Shown: in pieces, positions 1 to 6,738 of the stretch
Position numbering within the stretch: the first letter of the stretch is position 1
How the letters are laid out: the number at the start of each line of letters is the position of its first letter
Source of the DNA: Clostridia bacterium
GTDB taxonomy: Bacteria > Bacillota > Clostridia > Oscillospirales > CAG-382
DNA length: 15,382 nucleotides
NCBI GenBank assembly: GCA_017397605.1
Contig: JAFQII010000128.1
Coordinates: forward strand, 1 to 15,382
Reading direction: 5' to 3'
Program-made: the position numbers and the translations under genes
The notes under the pieces: generated by a model
Databases searched by the model: none
Seen by the model: the letters and a program-made list of their open reading frames with translations, nothing else
Told to the model about the DNA's origin: nothing

Positions 1-243
1 ATCTTCCCCAAAAAGCCGTATATTCCGTTCGGTCTGACCGATCCGGATACGGGAAACGCCCTTGAATGTACAGACTGGAAAGTCCTGCTCTTCAAAAATA
101 TGAGCGAAGGCCCCGTTGCGGAGATAGAGTTTGCAGAGTTTCTGTCCCGCCTCCCTGCCGAAAAAACGCAAGAGCTTGATGCAGAGCTGCTGTTGATCAG
201 CCCCTTTTCCGAAACAGACACAGACGCTTTGATAGCGCACTAA
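1..243 (+). CDS. C-terminal fragment of an unrecognised protein
   Basis: Frame 1 is open from the first base to a TAA at 241-243, giving 80 residues with no start inside the window, so this is the 3' end of a gene that begins upstream. The peptide is soluble-looking and acidic toward the end (it finishes SETDTDALIAH), with no membrane segment, no cysteine pair and no motif I can assign. A strong intrinsic terminator follows 11 bases after the stop, which supports the frame being a real gene end. I do not recognise the family and give no function. Confidence 0.6.
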   Translation: MFPKKPYIPFGLTDPDTGNALECTDWKVLLFKNMSEGPVAEIEFAEFLSRLPAEKTQELDAELLLISPFSETDTDALIAH

Positions 244-254
244 AAACGGTATCT

Positions 255-300
255 GACTTCCCCGCACAATGCGTTTTGCATCACGGGGAAGTCTTTTTTT
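255..300 (+). terminator. Intrinsic terminator after the first partial gene
   Basis: The arms GACTTCCCCG (255-264) and CGGGGAAGTC (284-293) are perfect complements and are followed by seven T (294-300). The loop can fold further (ATGC/GCAT at its edges). It separates the upstream gene from the marR promoter that starts about ten bases later. Confidence 0.93.
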
Positions 301-303
301 GCA

Positions 304-329
304 AAACTTGTTGACATTTCAACAAGTTT
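304..329. promoter_or_regulatory. Operator 1, palindrome over the -35 box
   Basis: AAACTTGTTGA (304-314) and TCAACAAGTTT (319-329) form an 11-bp perfect inverted repeat around CATT. The core TGTTGACATTTCAACA (309-324) differs by one base from the palindrome at 350-365. Size, symmetry and position over the -35 fit a MarR-dimer site for autorepression. That the neighbouring MarR protein binds here is inferred. Confidence 0.8.
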
Positions 330-339
330 GTGGTATACT
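311..339 (+). promoter_or_regulatory. Promoter of the marR-degV-aldehyde dehydrogenase operon
   Basis: There is a perfect -35 TTGACA (311-316), a 17-bp spacer and a -10 TATACT (334-339) preceded by an extended -10 TGG (331-333). Transcription would start near 346, 37 bases before the marR ATG. The -35 lies inside one palindrome and the start point abuts a second, so bound repressor should block the promoter. Confidence 0.9.
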
Positions 340-349
340 GCACCGGACA

Positions 350-365
350 TGTTGAAATTTCAACA
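350..365. promoter_or_regulatory. Operator 2, perfect palindrome downstream of the start point
   Basis: TGTTGAAATTTCAACA is a perfect 16-bp palindrome lying just after the predicted transcription start and before the marR ribosome binding site. It matches the core of operator 1 at 15 of 16 positions. The two centres are 41 bp apart, close to four helical turns, so two dimers would sit on the same face of the DNA around the promoter. Confidence 0.8.
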
Positions 366-382
366 ACAAAAAGGAGGCTGTC

Positions 383-844
383 ATGCACGAACGGTTTGAG
401 ACCTTTACAGTTCTGATCGCCAAGATCAACCGCAATATCCGCAAGATCAAAAATGAAGAAATGTCGGAATACGATCTGCGCAGTCCGCATATTTCTTGTC
501 TGTATTATCTGTATGCCAACGAGTCTCTGACCGCAACAGAGCTTTGCGAACGCTGCGAAGAAGACAAAGCAACGATCTCCCGCTCGCTGGACTATCTTGA
601 AAAAAACGGTTATCTCGAAAGTCTTTCCGCCAAGCGTTACAAAGCACCGCTGACGCTGACCGAACAAGGCAGAGAGGTCGGAAAAAAGATCGCCGACAAG
701 ATCGAGCGTGTACTCGACGAGATCAGCGTAGGTATGACCGAAGAAGAACGTACTTCTTTTTACCGCAATCTTTCCGTCATCAGCGATGGTCTGGATGCAA
801 TCTGCAAGCGTTTGGACGAAAACAATCAGGAGAAGCACCTATGA
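383..844 (+). CDS. MarR-family transcriptional regulator
   Basis: This 153-residue protein has the usual MarR length and plan: an N-terminal helix, a winged helix-turn-helix at about residues 48-93 with recognition helix DKATISRSLDYLEKNGYL (61-78) and a basic wing (AKRYKAPLTLTEQG), then C-terminal dimerisation helices. Two cysteines, C55 and C58, form a CxxC just before the recognition helix; whether they sense redox or metal is unknown. The start is fixed by AAGGAGG at 371-377, five bases upstream. The stop overlaps the degV start (ATGA, 841-844), indicating translational coupling. It probably represses its own operon through the two palindromes upstream. Its ligand cannot be read from sequence; the fatty-acid-binding and aldehyde dehydrogenase partners suggest a fatty acyl or aldehyde signal (inference). 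Confidence 0.92.
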   Translation: MHERFETFTVLIAKINRNIRKIKNEEMSEYDLRSPHISCLYYLYANESLTATELCERCEEDKATISRSLDYLEKNGYLESLSAKRYKAPLTLTEQGREVGKKIADKIERVLDEISVGMTEEERTSFYRNLSVISDGLDAICKRLDENNQEKHL

Positions 845-1674
845 GAACACTTAAAATCGTCGCAGACTCCGCCTGCGATATCCTTGCCCTGCAGGGCGTT
901 CCGTTTGCCTTTGCACCGATGAAAATCATAACGGCAGAAAAAGAATTTGTCGACGACGCGGCGCTTGACGTTGCGGACATGGCAGGCTATTTTTTGCATT
1001 ACAAAGGGAAGTCGCAGACTTCCTGCCCCAACGCAACCGACTGGCTGGAAGCGTTTGGCGGTGCGGACGACATCATCTGCGTCACCATCACCGGCGGTCT
1101 TTCGGGCAGTTACAACGCCGCGTGCATGGCAAAGCAGATGTACGAATCCGAGCACGAAGGCAAGCGCGTGTTTGTGCTCGACTCTCTTTCGGCAGGGCCC
1201 GAAATGACGCTTGTGGTCAAAAAGCTTTGCGAATACGTCCAAAACGGTATGGAATACGAGGAAATCTGCAAACATATCACCGAGTACCTTTCTCACACGG
1301 GGCTGTACTTTATGCTCAAATCCCTGCGCAATTTTGCCAACAACGGCAGAGTCTCCCCCGCCGTCGCCAAAATTGCGGGCATCATGGGGATCTGCATCGT
1401 CGGCAAAGCGAGTGATCAAGGAACATTGGAGCCGACCGACAAATGCCGCGGCGAAATCCGTTCGATCGACACGCTGGTTTCCAATCTCCAAAAAAACGGA
1501 CTTGCGCACGGCAAAGTCTATATCGCGCATTGCAACAATCCCGAAGCGGCAGAACGGATCCGCGCACGCATTCTTGCATGCTGTGACGCGCAGGTCGAGA
1601 TCGGCAAGCTAAGAGGGCTTTGCAGTTTTTACGCCGAGCACGGCGGCGTGCTCGTCGGCTATGAAAAACAGTAA
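841..1674 (+). CDS. DegV/FakB-like fatty-acid-binding protein
   Basis: This 277-residue cytosolic protein has the full DegV length. Family landmarks are visible in order: VADSACDI (7-14), the TSCPN segment with T60, TGGLSGSY (84-91), FVLDSLSAGPE (111-121), the helix MLKSLRNFANNGRVSP (158-173) and the terminal AEHGGVLVGYE with H267. T60, a serine in the GLSGS loop and H267 correspond to the residues that hold the fatty-acid carboxylate in FakB proteins, so fatty acid binding is likely. DegV proteins hand exogenous fatty acids to the kinase FakA; no fakA lies in this window. It overlaps the marR stop by four bases, with AGGAG at 829-833. One of several DegV paralogues usual in Clostridia; its exact cargo is unknown. 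Confidence 0.93.
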   Translation: MRTLKIVADSACDILALQGVPFAFAPMKIITAEKEFVDDAALDVADMAGYFLHYKGKSQTSCPNATDWLEAFGGADDIICVTITGGLSGSYNAACMAKQMYESEHEGKRVFVLDSLSAGPEMTLVVKKLCEYVQNGMEYEEICKHITEYLSHTGLYFMLKSLRNFANNGRVSPAVAKIAGIMGICIVGKASDQGTLEPTDKCRGEIRSIDTLVSNLQKNGLAHGKVYIAHCNNPEAAERIRARILACCDAQVEIGKLRGLCSFYAEHGGVLVGYEKQ

Positions 1675-1686
1675 GGAGAACGCAAT

Positions 1687-3069
1687 ATGACAGCACAGGA
1701 AATCCAATCCATCCTTCAAAAACAGCGTGACTACTATCAAAGCGGTGCGACGGTTTCCGTAACGTTTCGCATCGCACAGCTTCGCAAGCTGTACGATACG
1801 GTCAAAAAATATGAAACAGAAATCCACGACGCACTGCACGCCGATCTCGGCAAAAGTGCATACGAGGCGTTTATGTGCGAAAGCGGTCTGGCGCTGACCG
1901 AGATCCGCTATCTGATCAGGCACACACGCCGTTTTGCGCGCCGAAAGACCGTGCGCACGCCTTTGGCGCAGTTCCATTCACACAGCTACCAAATCGCCGT
2001 TCCCTACGGCAACACGCTGATCATGAGTCCGTGGAACTATCCGTTTTTGCTGACAGTCGAACCGCTTGCAGACGCGATCGCGGCGGGAAACACGGCAATT
2101 GTCAAGCCGAGTGCATATTCCCCCGCGACAAGCGCCATCGTCGCAAAGATCATCGCGGAATGCTTTGATCCCGCTTACGTCGCAGTTGTCACGGGCGGCC
2201 GTGCGGAAAACGCGGCGCTGTTGGAGCAAAAGTTTGACTTCGTCTTCTTTACGGGCAGTCAGGCGGTCGGCAAGGAAGTGTTGCGCCATACTGCCGAACA
2301 TCTCACGCCCGCCGTTTTGGAGCTGGGCGGAAAAAGCCCTTGCATCGTCGACGAGAGCGCGGACATTCCGCTCGCGGCAAAGCGCATCGTCTTTGGCAAA
2401 TACCTCAACTGCGGGCAGACCTGCGTTGCGCCCGACTTTATCCTCTGCCACACGTCCGTGCACGACGCGTTTGTCAAAGAGGTCAAAAAGCAGATCACGC
2501 TTCAATACGGCGAAAATCCGCTTGCTGACACCGATTACGGCAAGATCGTGAATGCCAAGCATTTTGACCGTCTTTGCAGTCTGATCGACGAGCAAAAGGT
2601 CGTACACGGCGGACAAACCGACGCGCACGCCTGCAAAATTGCGCCGACGGTCATGGACGGCGTCACGTGGAATGACGCTGTCATGGACGAAGAGATCTTT
2701 GGCCCGATCATGCCGATTTTGACCTACGAAAGCTTTGAGGACATCCTTTCGTTGCTCAAAACCAAGGACAAACCGCTGGCATTGTATCTGTTTTCGCACA
2801 ACAAACCGCACATCGACCGCGTCACACGTGAGCTGTCCTACGGCGGCGGTTGCATCAACGACGTGATCATTCATCTCGCAACGTCCGAAATGGGCTTTGG
2901 CGGGGTGGGCGAAAGCGGCATGGGAAGCTATCACGGCAAGGACGGCTTTGACGCGTTCTCGCATGTCAAGTCCATCGTCGACAAAAAAACGTGGCTTGAC
3001 CTGCCGATGCGCTACCGGCCCTACAAAAGCAAGCTGAACAACAAGCTCTTGCATATGTTTTTGAGGTAA
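1687..3069 (+). CDS. Class-3 aldehyde dehydrogenase (NAD(P)-dependent)
   Basis: This 460-residue protein has the normal length for the ALDH3 group, which oxidises medium- and long-chain or aromatic aldehydes to acids. The catalytic set is intact: oxyanion asparagine N117 in SPWNYP, cofactor-site FTGS (188-191), general base E212 in LELGGKSP, and nucleophile C246 in NCGQTCVAP. The EEIFGPIMP motif and the terminal segment RYRPYKSKLNNKLL are typical of class 3, whose C-terminal helix often approaches the membrane in fatty aldehyde dehydrogenases. No hydrophobic tail anchor is present here. AAGGAG at 1673-1678 overlaps the degV stop and sits eight bases before the ATG, so this is the third gene of the marR operon. 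With DegV, a role in fatty aldehyde or acid handling is plausible but inferred; a detoxification role is the alternative. No clear terminator follows. Confidence 0.93.
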   Translation: MTAQEIQSILQKQRDYYQSGATVSVTFRIAQLRKLYDTVKKYETEIHDALHADLGKSAYEAFMCESGLALTEIRYLIRHTRRFARRKTVRTPLAQFHSHSYQIAVPYGNTLIMSPWNYPFLLTVEPLADAIAAGNTAIVKPSAYSPATSAIVAKIIAECFDPAYVAVVTGGRAENAALLEQKFDFVFFTGSQAVGKEVLRHTAEHLTPAVLELGGKSPCIVDESADIPLAAKRIVFGKYLNCGQTCVAPDFILCHTSVHDAFVKEVKKQITLQYGENPLADTDYGKIVNAKHFDRLCSLIDEQKVVHGGQTDAHACKIAPTVMDGVTWNDAVMDEEIFGPIMPILTYESFEDILSLLKTKDKPLALYLFSHNKPHIDRVTRELSYGGGCINDVIIHLATSEMGFGGVGESGMGSYHGKDGFDAFSHVKSIVDKKTWLDLPMRYRPYKSKLNNKLLHMFLR

Positions 3070-3077
3070 ATTTTTTC

Positions 3078-3106
3078 TTGCTTTTTGTGTCAAACCGTGC
3101 TATACT
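3078..3106 (+). promoter_or_regulatory. Promoter of the DHHW lipoprotein gene
   Basis: A -10 TATACT (3101-3106) is preceded by an extended TGC (3098-3100) and, 17 bp upstream, by a weak -35 TTGCTT (3078-3083). It lies right after the aldehyde dehydrogenase stop, so the lipoprotein gene has its own promoter, though read-through from the operon is possible because no terminator separates them. Confidence 0.7.
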
Positions 3107-3137
3107 GTTAAAAGTAAATCCATGTGGAGGTTCCGAC

Positions 3138-4448
3138 ATGAAAAGAGTTTTGATCGTCATCTGTGCGCTTATGCTTGCGCTGTCCTTGCTTTGCGCATGC
3201 GAGAGCGAGCCGATTACAACAAGCAGTGAGGCAGAAAGCAGTTCTGTCACAGAATCGAGCGAGGAAATCTCCGAGGTCATCTCGCAGGTCGAGGAAAGCA
3301 CTGACATTCCCGAACCTGAGGACTCGGTCAAGCTGTTGTTTGCCCGTTATACGACCAAGCCGCAGTTTGTCATGATCGGTACTTGCGCACAGGGAGCGGA
3401 AGTGACCGCGACGATTGACGATCAGGCGATCACCGTTCCTTCCTACATGGGTTGGTTTACCGTGACGATGAAATCGGGCACGAGCTCGACGCAAAAGGTC
3501 ACGTTTACGCAAACAATCGACGGAGAGCAGTACGACATTCCGCGCACCTACAACGCGGTTATCCGCACGCCCGAATTTTTGGGCACTTCTGCATTTGCGA
3601 GCAACAAGGCGTACCAGTTCTTTCTGGCACAGATGATCCCCGATTTTGAGGGCGGCAATCTATTTTCGCAGAGCCACATCGACGGCATGAAGAGCCGTAT
3701 CAAAACACGTTTGGAGCAGCTTCGCGGCTTGAATGACGGTGCGGAGATCGTGTACATGATCATTCCCTCTCCGATGACGATCTATCCCGAGCTGGTTCCC
3801 GAGCAGTACACGCAAGGCACGGGCACGACGCGCTACGACCAGGTCACATCCGCGATGAAAGAGGCGGGTGCCACGGTCATCGACGTGCGCGAGCTGTTTA
3901 TGGATCACAAAAACGACGAGATGCCGTTGTACTACCACCTCGACAGCCATTGGGCAGACTACGGCGCATATTTGGCGTACACGCAGTTGTTTGAGCATAT
4001 CTCCCAAGAGTTCCCCGAAGCCGCACCGCGTCCGATCACCGATTTTAAGTGGACGGCGGATTATTACACCAGCGCAGACGCGATGCTGTACCTCGGCATT
4101 ACACAAGCCAAGGTCAAGGAGTATGGCTATTACCGCGAATTTGATTTTGAAGATCCGGGCAAGATCACTTCCGTGCCGCGTTACAGAGGCATGCAGCTCA
4201 TCTACAACGATCTGACCACGTTCGAAAAGACGTTCTACACCAAGCGCGAGGAGCTTCCCTCCTGCGTGGTATACCGCGACTCGTACTGCGCGGCGATCTA
4301 CGACCTGATCCCCGAGCGCATGAACAAAACGCACTACATGGGCATGTGGGGCTACGGCTGGAACAACGCCGTCATGCAAAACGAAAAGCCCGACTATGTC
4401 ATCTACATCACGTCCGAATGGAACATGTTTGAGTGCGTGTATAATTGA
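3138..4448 (+). CDS. Lipoprotein with Ig-like and AlgX/DHHW-type SGNH domains
   Basis: The start at 3138 (GGAGG at 3126-3130) gives 436 residues. Residues 1-21 form a lipoprotein signal ending in LLCAC, with lipid-modified C21. A Ser/Glu-rich linker (about 24-63) follows, then a short beta-rich Ig-like module (about 66-140). The main domain (about 150-436) has the SGNH-like signature of the AlgX/AlgJ/DHHW group: LDSHWADYGAY with D269 and H271, and a serine in YRDSYCA (S382). In AlgX the equivalent Asp-x-His and Ser residues catalyse O-acetylation of an exopolysaccharide, so this protein may modify a cell-wall or capsular glycan outside the membrane. That substrate is inferred. No MBOAT acyl-transfer partner gene is next to it, so the acetyl supply is unexplained; a binding-only role is possible. 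The gene is convergent with the LRR gene. Confidence 0.8.
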   Translation: MKRVLIVICALMLALSLLCACESEPITTSSEAESSSVTESSEEISEVISQVEESTDIPEPEDSVKLLFARYTTKPQFVMIGTCAQGAEVTATIDDQAITVPSYMGWFTVTMKSGTSSTQKVTFTQTIDGEQYDIPRTYNAVIRTPEFLGTSAFASNKAYQFFLAQMIPDFEGGNLFSQSHIDGMKSRIKTRLEQLRGLNDGAEIVYMIIPSPMTIYPELVPEQYTQGTGTTRYDQVTSAMKEAGATVIDVRELFMDHKNDEMPLYYHLDSHWADYGAYLAYTQLFEHISQEFPEAAPRPITDFKWTADYYTSADAMLYLGITQAKVKEYGYYREFDFEDPGKITSVPRYRGMQLIYNDLTTFEKTFYTKREELPSCVVYRDSYCAAIYDLIPERMNKTHYMGMWGYGWNNAVMQNEKPDYVIYITSEWNMFECVYN

Positions 4449-4454
4449 ATATGC

Positions 4455-4483
4455 AAAAGACCGCCGATCGGCGGTCTTTTTTT
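4455..4483. terminator. Bidirectional palindromic terminator between convergent genes
   Basis: AAAAGACCGCC (4455-4465) and GGCGGTCTTTT (4470-4480) pair around GATC; the whole 26 bp is a perfect palindrome. Seven T (4477-4483) follow on the plus strand and the four A at 4455-4458 give a shorter T-run on the minus strand. It lies in the 36-bp gap between the two convergent surface genes and can serve both. Confidence 0.9.
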
Positions 4484-4484
4484 G

Positions 4485-6521
4485 TTATGTGTTTTTACGC
4501 TTATCAAGCTTGTTTGTCACAAAAAATGTCACGCCTGCGCCACATGCTGCAGAAAGCAGAATCAACAAAACGACCACCCAAACGGGAACACCGTCTTGGT
4601 TTTGAACATTGTCGGAAACGGATTGCGAGACGCTTTCCTCCGAAGCCTGAGATTGCAAAAGTTCCTCGGATCGTTCGCTTTCTTCAAGCTCAGCACTTTC
4701 TTCCGATTCGGTGCTATCTGCCGAGATTTCTTCTACACTTTCCTCGCTCACTTCCGGGCTCGATTCGTCGGACGTGTCAGGCGGAAGTGCATCCAATGTC
4801 TCCGTTTCCAAAACCTCTCCGCAGACCGTACAGACGCATTGTTTCTCACCCGTGTTTGTCTCGGTAGGTTTCTTGGTGATTTCCCACTCACCCGCAGTAT
4901 GCTCAAACACATTGTGAAGTTCAATGCCGCAATCGGAACACGACTTATCCAGACGACAATACTCGTATTTCTGTATATTCCAATTGTGTTGGCACGTGGA
5001 ATAGTACGCATACTCATTCTTCACACCTGCCAAGGTAAAGTAATCCAAAAAATGTTCCCCCGGCGTCATTTGCTTGGGGACACGCACCACACGAACACCG
5101 CTCAGCCAGTGCTCCTCATTGATCTGCTGTTGCAGGGTATTTTCGTCCGAAAGCGTTACGGTTTGCAGTCCGGTGCATCCCTCAAACACATCATAAAAAT
5201 AATCGATGCCGTTACCCAAAGACACTTCTGTTAAGGACTTACATCCCGCATACGCTTTGCTGTCAATCGACCAACGCGGTATGGTTGCGCTCGTCAAGTT
5301 CTCGCAGTCTTCAAATGCGCTTCTGCCGACCTCACTCACCCAAGTTCCAAACGTTGCCGTTTGCAACGCGGTACAACCGTAAAAGGAATAATCTCCGATC
5401 AGAAAAACGCCTTTTGCCTCGATGCTTGTGAGTGAGCGGCAATTGGCAAAGGCATAGTCGGAAATCATCACCACATACGCGGGAACTTTCACCTCGGTCA
5501 CAAGCTCCCCGTTGAGATACAAATCTTTTGCATAGTACAGCGGATTGGAACCGGGTCTGCCGTTGCTCTCCCACATTTTGTACTCAAATCGAATTCCGAG
5601 ATATGCATCCATATCGGAAATATGCACGGCTTTGATATCCTCGCAACCATGGAACGCGCCATTGCCGCAATAACGCAGGCTTTTGGGGAACGTGATCTCG
5701 GTAAACAGCTTGCAATCTATAAATGCCCATTCTCCGATATGAACCAACTGCTCAGGGAGATCGATTTTTTCCAGCTCAAAACAAAATGCAAATGCGTGGT
5801 CACTGATTTCGGTGAGCCCTTCCGGCAGCTGAACAGAACGCAGATAATAGCACTCCTCAAACGCCATTGCGCCGATTTTAGTGACGCTGTCCGGTATCAC
5901 GATCTCGCGAATTTTTGTATGTGCAAAGGTCAGCGGTTTGATTTCGGTCATGCCTTGCGGCAAAACCGGCTTTTCTCCCAAAGGCTTGCCGCCCACAAAC
6001 AGCTCTCCTCTGAGGACGAGCGGCGTGTTATAATACCCGTGCTCGGGCGGAATGGGCAAGCGGTTATCCTGATAAAAATCGATCTCGCACCAATCCTCCA
6101 AGGTGGGAATATGTACCTCGGGGCTGATCGTACCCACCGAATATACACTGTAAAATGCATGCTCTCCCACCGCGCAAAGAGACGAAGGCAACGTAATCTT
6201 TTTCAGATTGATATACTCTCCGTTGTAGAGAGAAAACGTATATGCTCCGATATGCGTAATACCTTCCTCCACAACAATCTCCTCAATCTCCTCGATATGA
6301 TCACTCCACGACGGAATGACATCCGCGTTTAGCGAAATCTTGTAATCGGGAATTGCTCCCGTGCCGCTGATCGTCAGCACGCCTTCATCGGACAACTCCC
6401 ACGAAATCGTATCGGTCAACTGCCCCGAACGACTTTGCTCTGCTGTTGCAGGCACGTACAAATTTGCAAAAACGACCGCCAGCAATACATATACTGCAAG
6501 CTTGCAAAAAACTTTTTTCAT
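4485..6521 (-). CDS. BspA-type leucine-rich-repeat surface protein with membrane anchor
   Basis: This 678-residue protein begins with a signal peptide (1-28, cleavage near ATAEQ). An N-terminal cap, seen in similar proteins as WELSDEGVLTISGTGAI, leads into about ten LRR_5/BspA repeats (about 60-480) of the form IxIPDSVTKIGAMAFEECYYL. Then comes a Cys-rich part with C510, C522, C528, C531 and C562, C564, C567, including CSDCG and CTVCGE pairs that could bind metal or form disulfides. A Ser/Glu-rich stalk (582-644), a transmembrane segment (about 645-668) and a basic tail KLDKRKNT complete it. There is no LPXTG motif, so it is held by the membrane segment rather than by sortase. Such proteins are displayed and often bind host or bacterial partners; the ligand here is unknown. 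AGGAGG (6530-6535) sits eight bases before the ATG. Confidence 0.9.
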   Translation of the reverse strand: MKKVFCKLAVYVLLAVVFANLYVPATAEQSRSGQLTDTISWELSDEGVLTISGTGAIPDYKISLNADVIPSWSDHIEEIEEIVVEEGITHIGAYTFSLYNGEYINLKKITLPSSLCAVGEHAFYSVYSVGTISPEVHIPTLEDWCEIDFYQDNRLPIPPEHGYYNTPLVLRGELFVGGKPLGEKPVLPQGMTEIKPLTFAHTKIREIVIPDSVTKIGAMAFEECYYLRSVQLPEGLTEISDHAFAFCFELEKIDLPEQLVHIGEWAFIDCKLFTEITFPKSLRYCGNGAFHGCEDIKAVHISDMDAYLGIRFEYKMWESNGRPGSNPLYYAKDLYLNGELVTEVKVPAYVVMISDYAFANCRSLTSIEAKGVFLIGDYSFYGCTALQTATFGTWVSEVGRSAFEDCENLTSATIPRWSIDSKAYAGCKSLTEVSLGNGIDYFYDVFEGCTGLQTVTLSDENTLQQQINEEHWLSGVRVVRVPKQMTPGEHFLDYFTLAGVKNEYAYYSTCQHNWNIQKYEYCRLDKSCSDCGIELHNVFEHTAGEWEITKKPTETNTGEKQCVCTVCGEVLETETLDALPPDTSDESSPEVSEESVEEISADSTESEESAELEESERSEELLQSQASEESVSQSVSDNVQNQDGVPVWVVVLLILLSAACGAGVTFFVTNKLDKRKNT

Positions 6522-6569
6522 CTGTAGCCCCTCCTATTTTGGTATACGTTTCTGTTCGACTCCAATATT

Positions 6570-6599
6570 AGTATAACAAAAAGGCATATCCCCTGTCAA
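6570..6599 (-). promoter_or_regulatory. Promoter of the LRR surface protein gene
   Basis: On the minus strand there is TTGACA (6594-6599), an 18-bp spacer and TATACT (6570-6575) with an extended TGT just upstream. The predicted start is about 40 bases before the ATG. The 100 bases upstream (6600-6698), up to the next terminator, show nothing further I can name. Confidence 0.88.
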
Positions 6600-6698
6600 T
6601 CGTTCGTTTTGCCAAATCATGCCCTTTGCTTTTGTGCAAATCATCTATTTTGATCGAATGAGTAAGCCGATCTTTGTACATTTTGTTAGTGAGTGGTG

Positions 6699-6731
6699 AA
6701 AAAAACACGCAGACCGAGCCGATCTGCGTGT
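6699..6731 (-). terminator. Terminator of the methyltransferase gene
   Basis: On the minus strand ACACGCAGA (6723-6731) pairs with TCTGCGTGT (6705-6713) and is followed by a run of seven T (6699-6705). It lies seven bases beyond the methyltransferase stop. Confidence 0.92.
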
Positions 6732-6738
6732 GACAGTC

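Noticed and set aside
281..838. A 185-codon minus-strand open frame opposite marR
   Set aside because: It is fully antisense to a clear MarR gene with promoter, ribosome binding site and operon coupling; the peptide has no family motif and its start sits inside the upstream terminator.
1978..3093. A 371-codon minus-strand open frame opposite the aldehyde dehydrogenase
   Set aside because: The plus frame has every ALDH catalytic motif. The antisense frame has no motif, no ribosome binding site and no promoter, and is a by-product of codon bias.
3078..3137. An upstream start at 3078 for the lipoprotein, adding 20 residues
   Set aside because: It lies inside the -35 region of the predicted promoter. 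The ATG at 3138 has GGAGG and starts a proper lipoprotein signal peptide.
4455..4480. The 26-bp perfect palindrome as a recombination or repeat element
   Set aside because: It lies between convergent genes with T-runs on both sides, so a bidirectional terminator explains it; no second copy is visible in the window.
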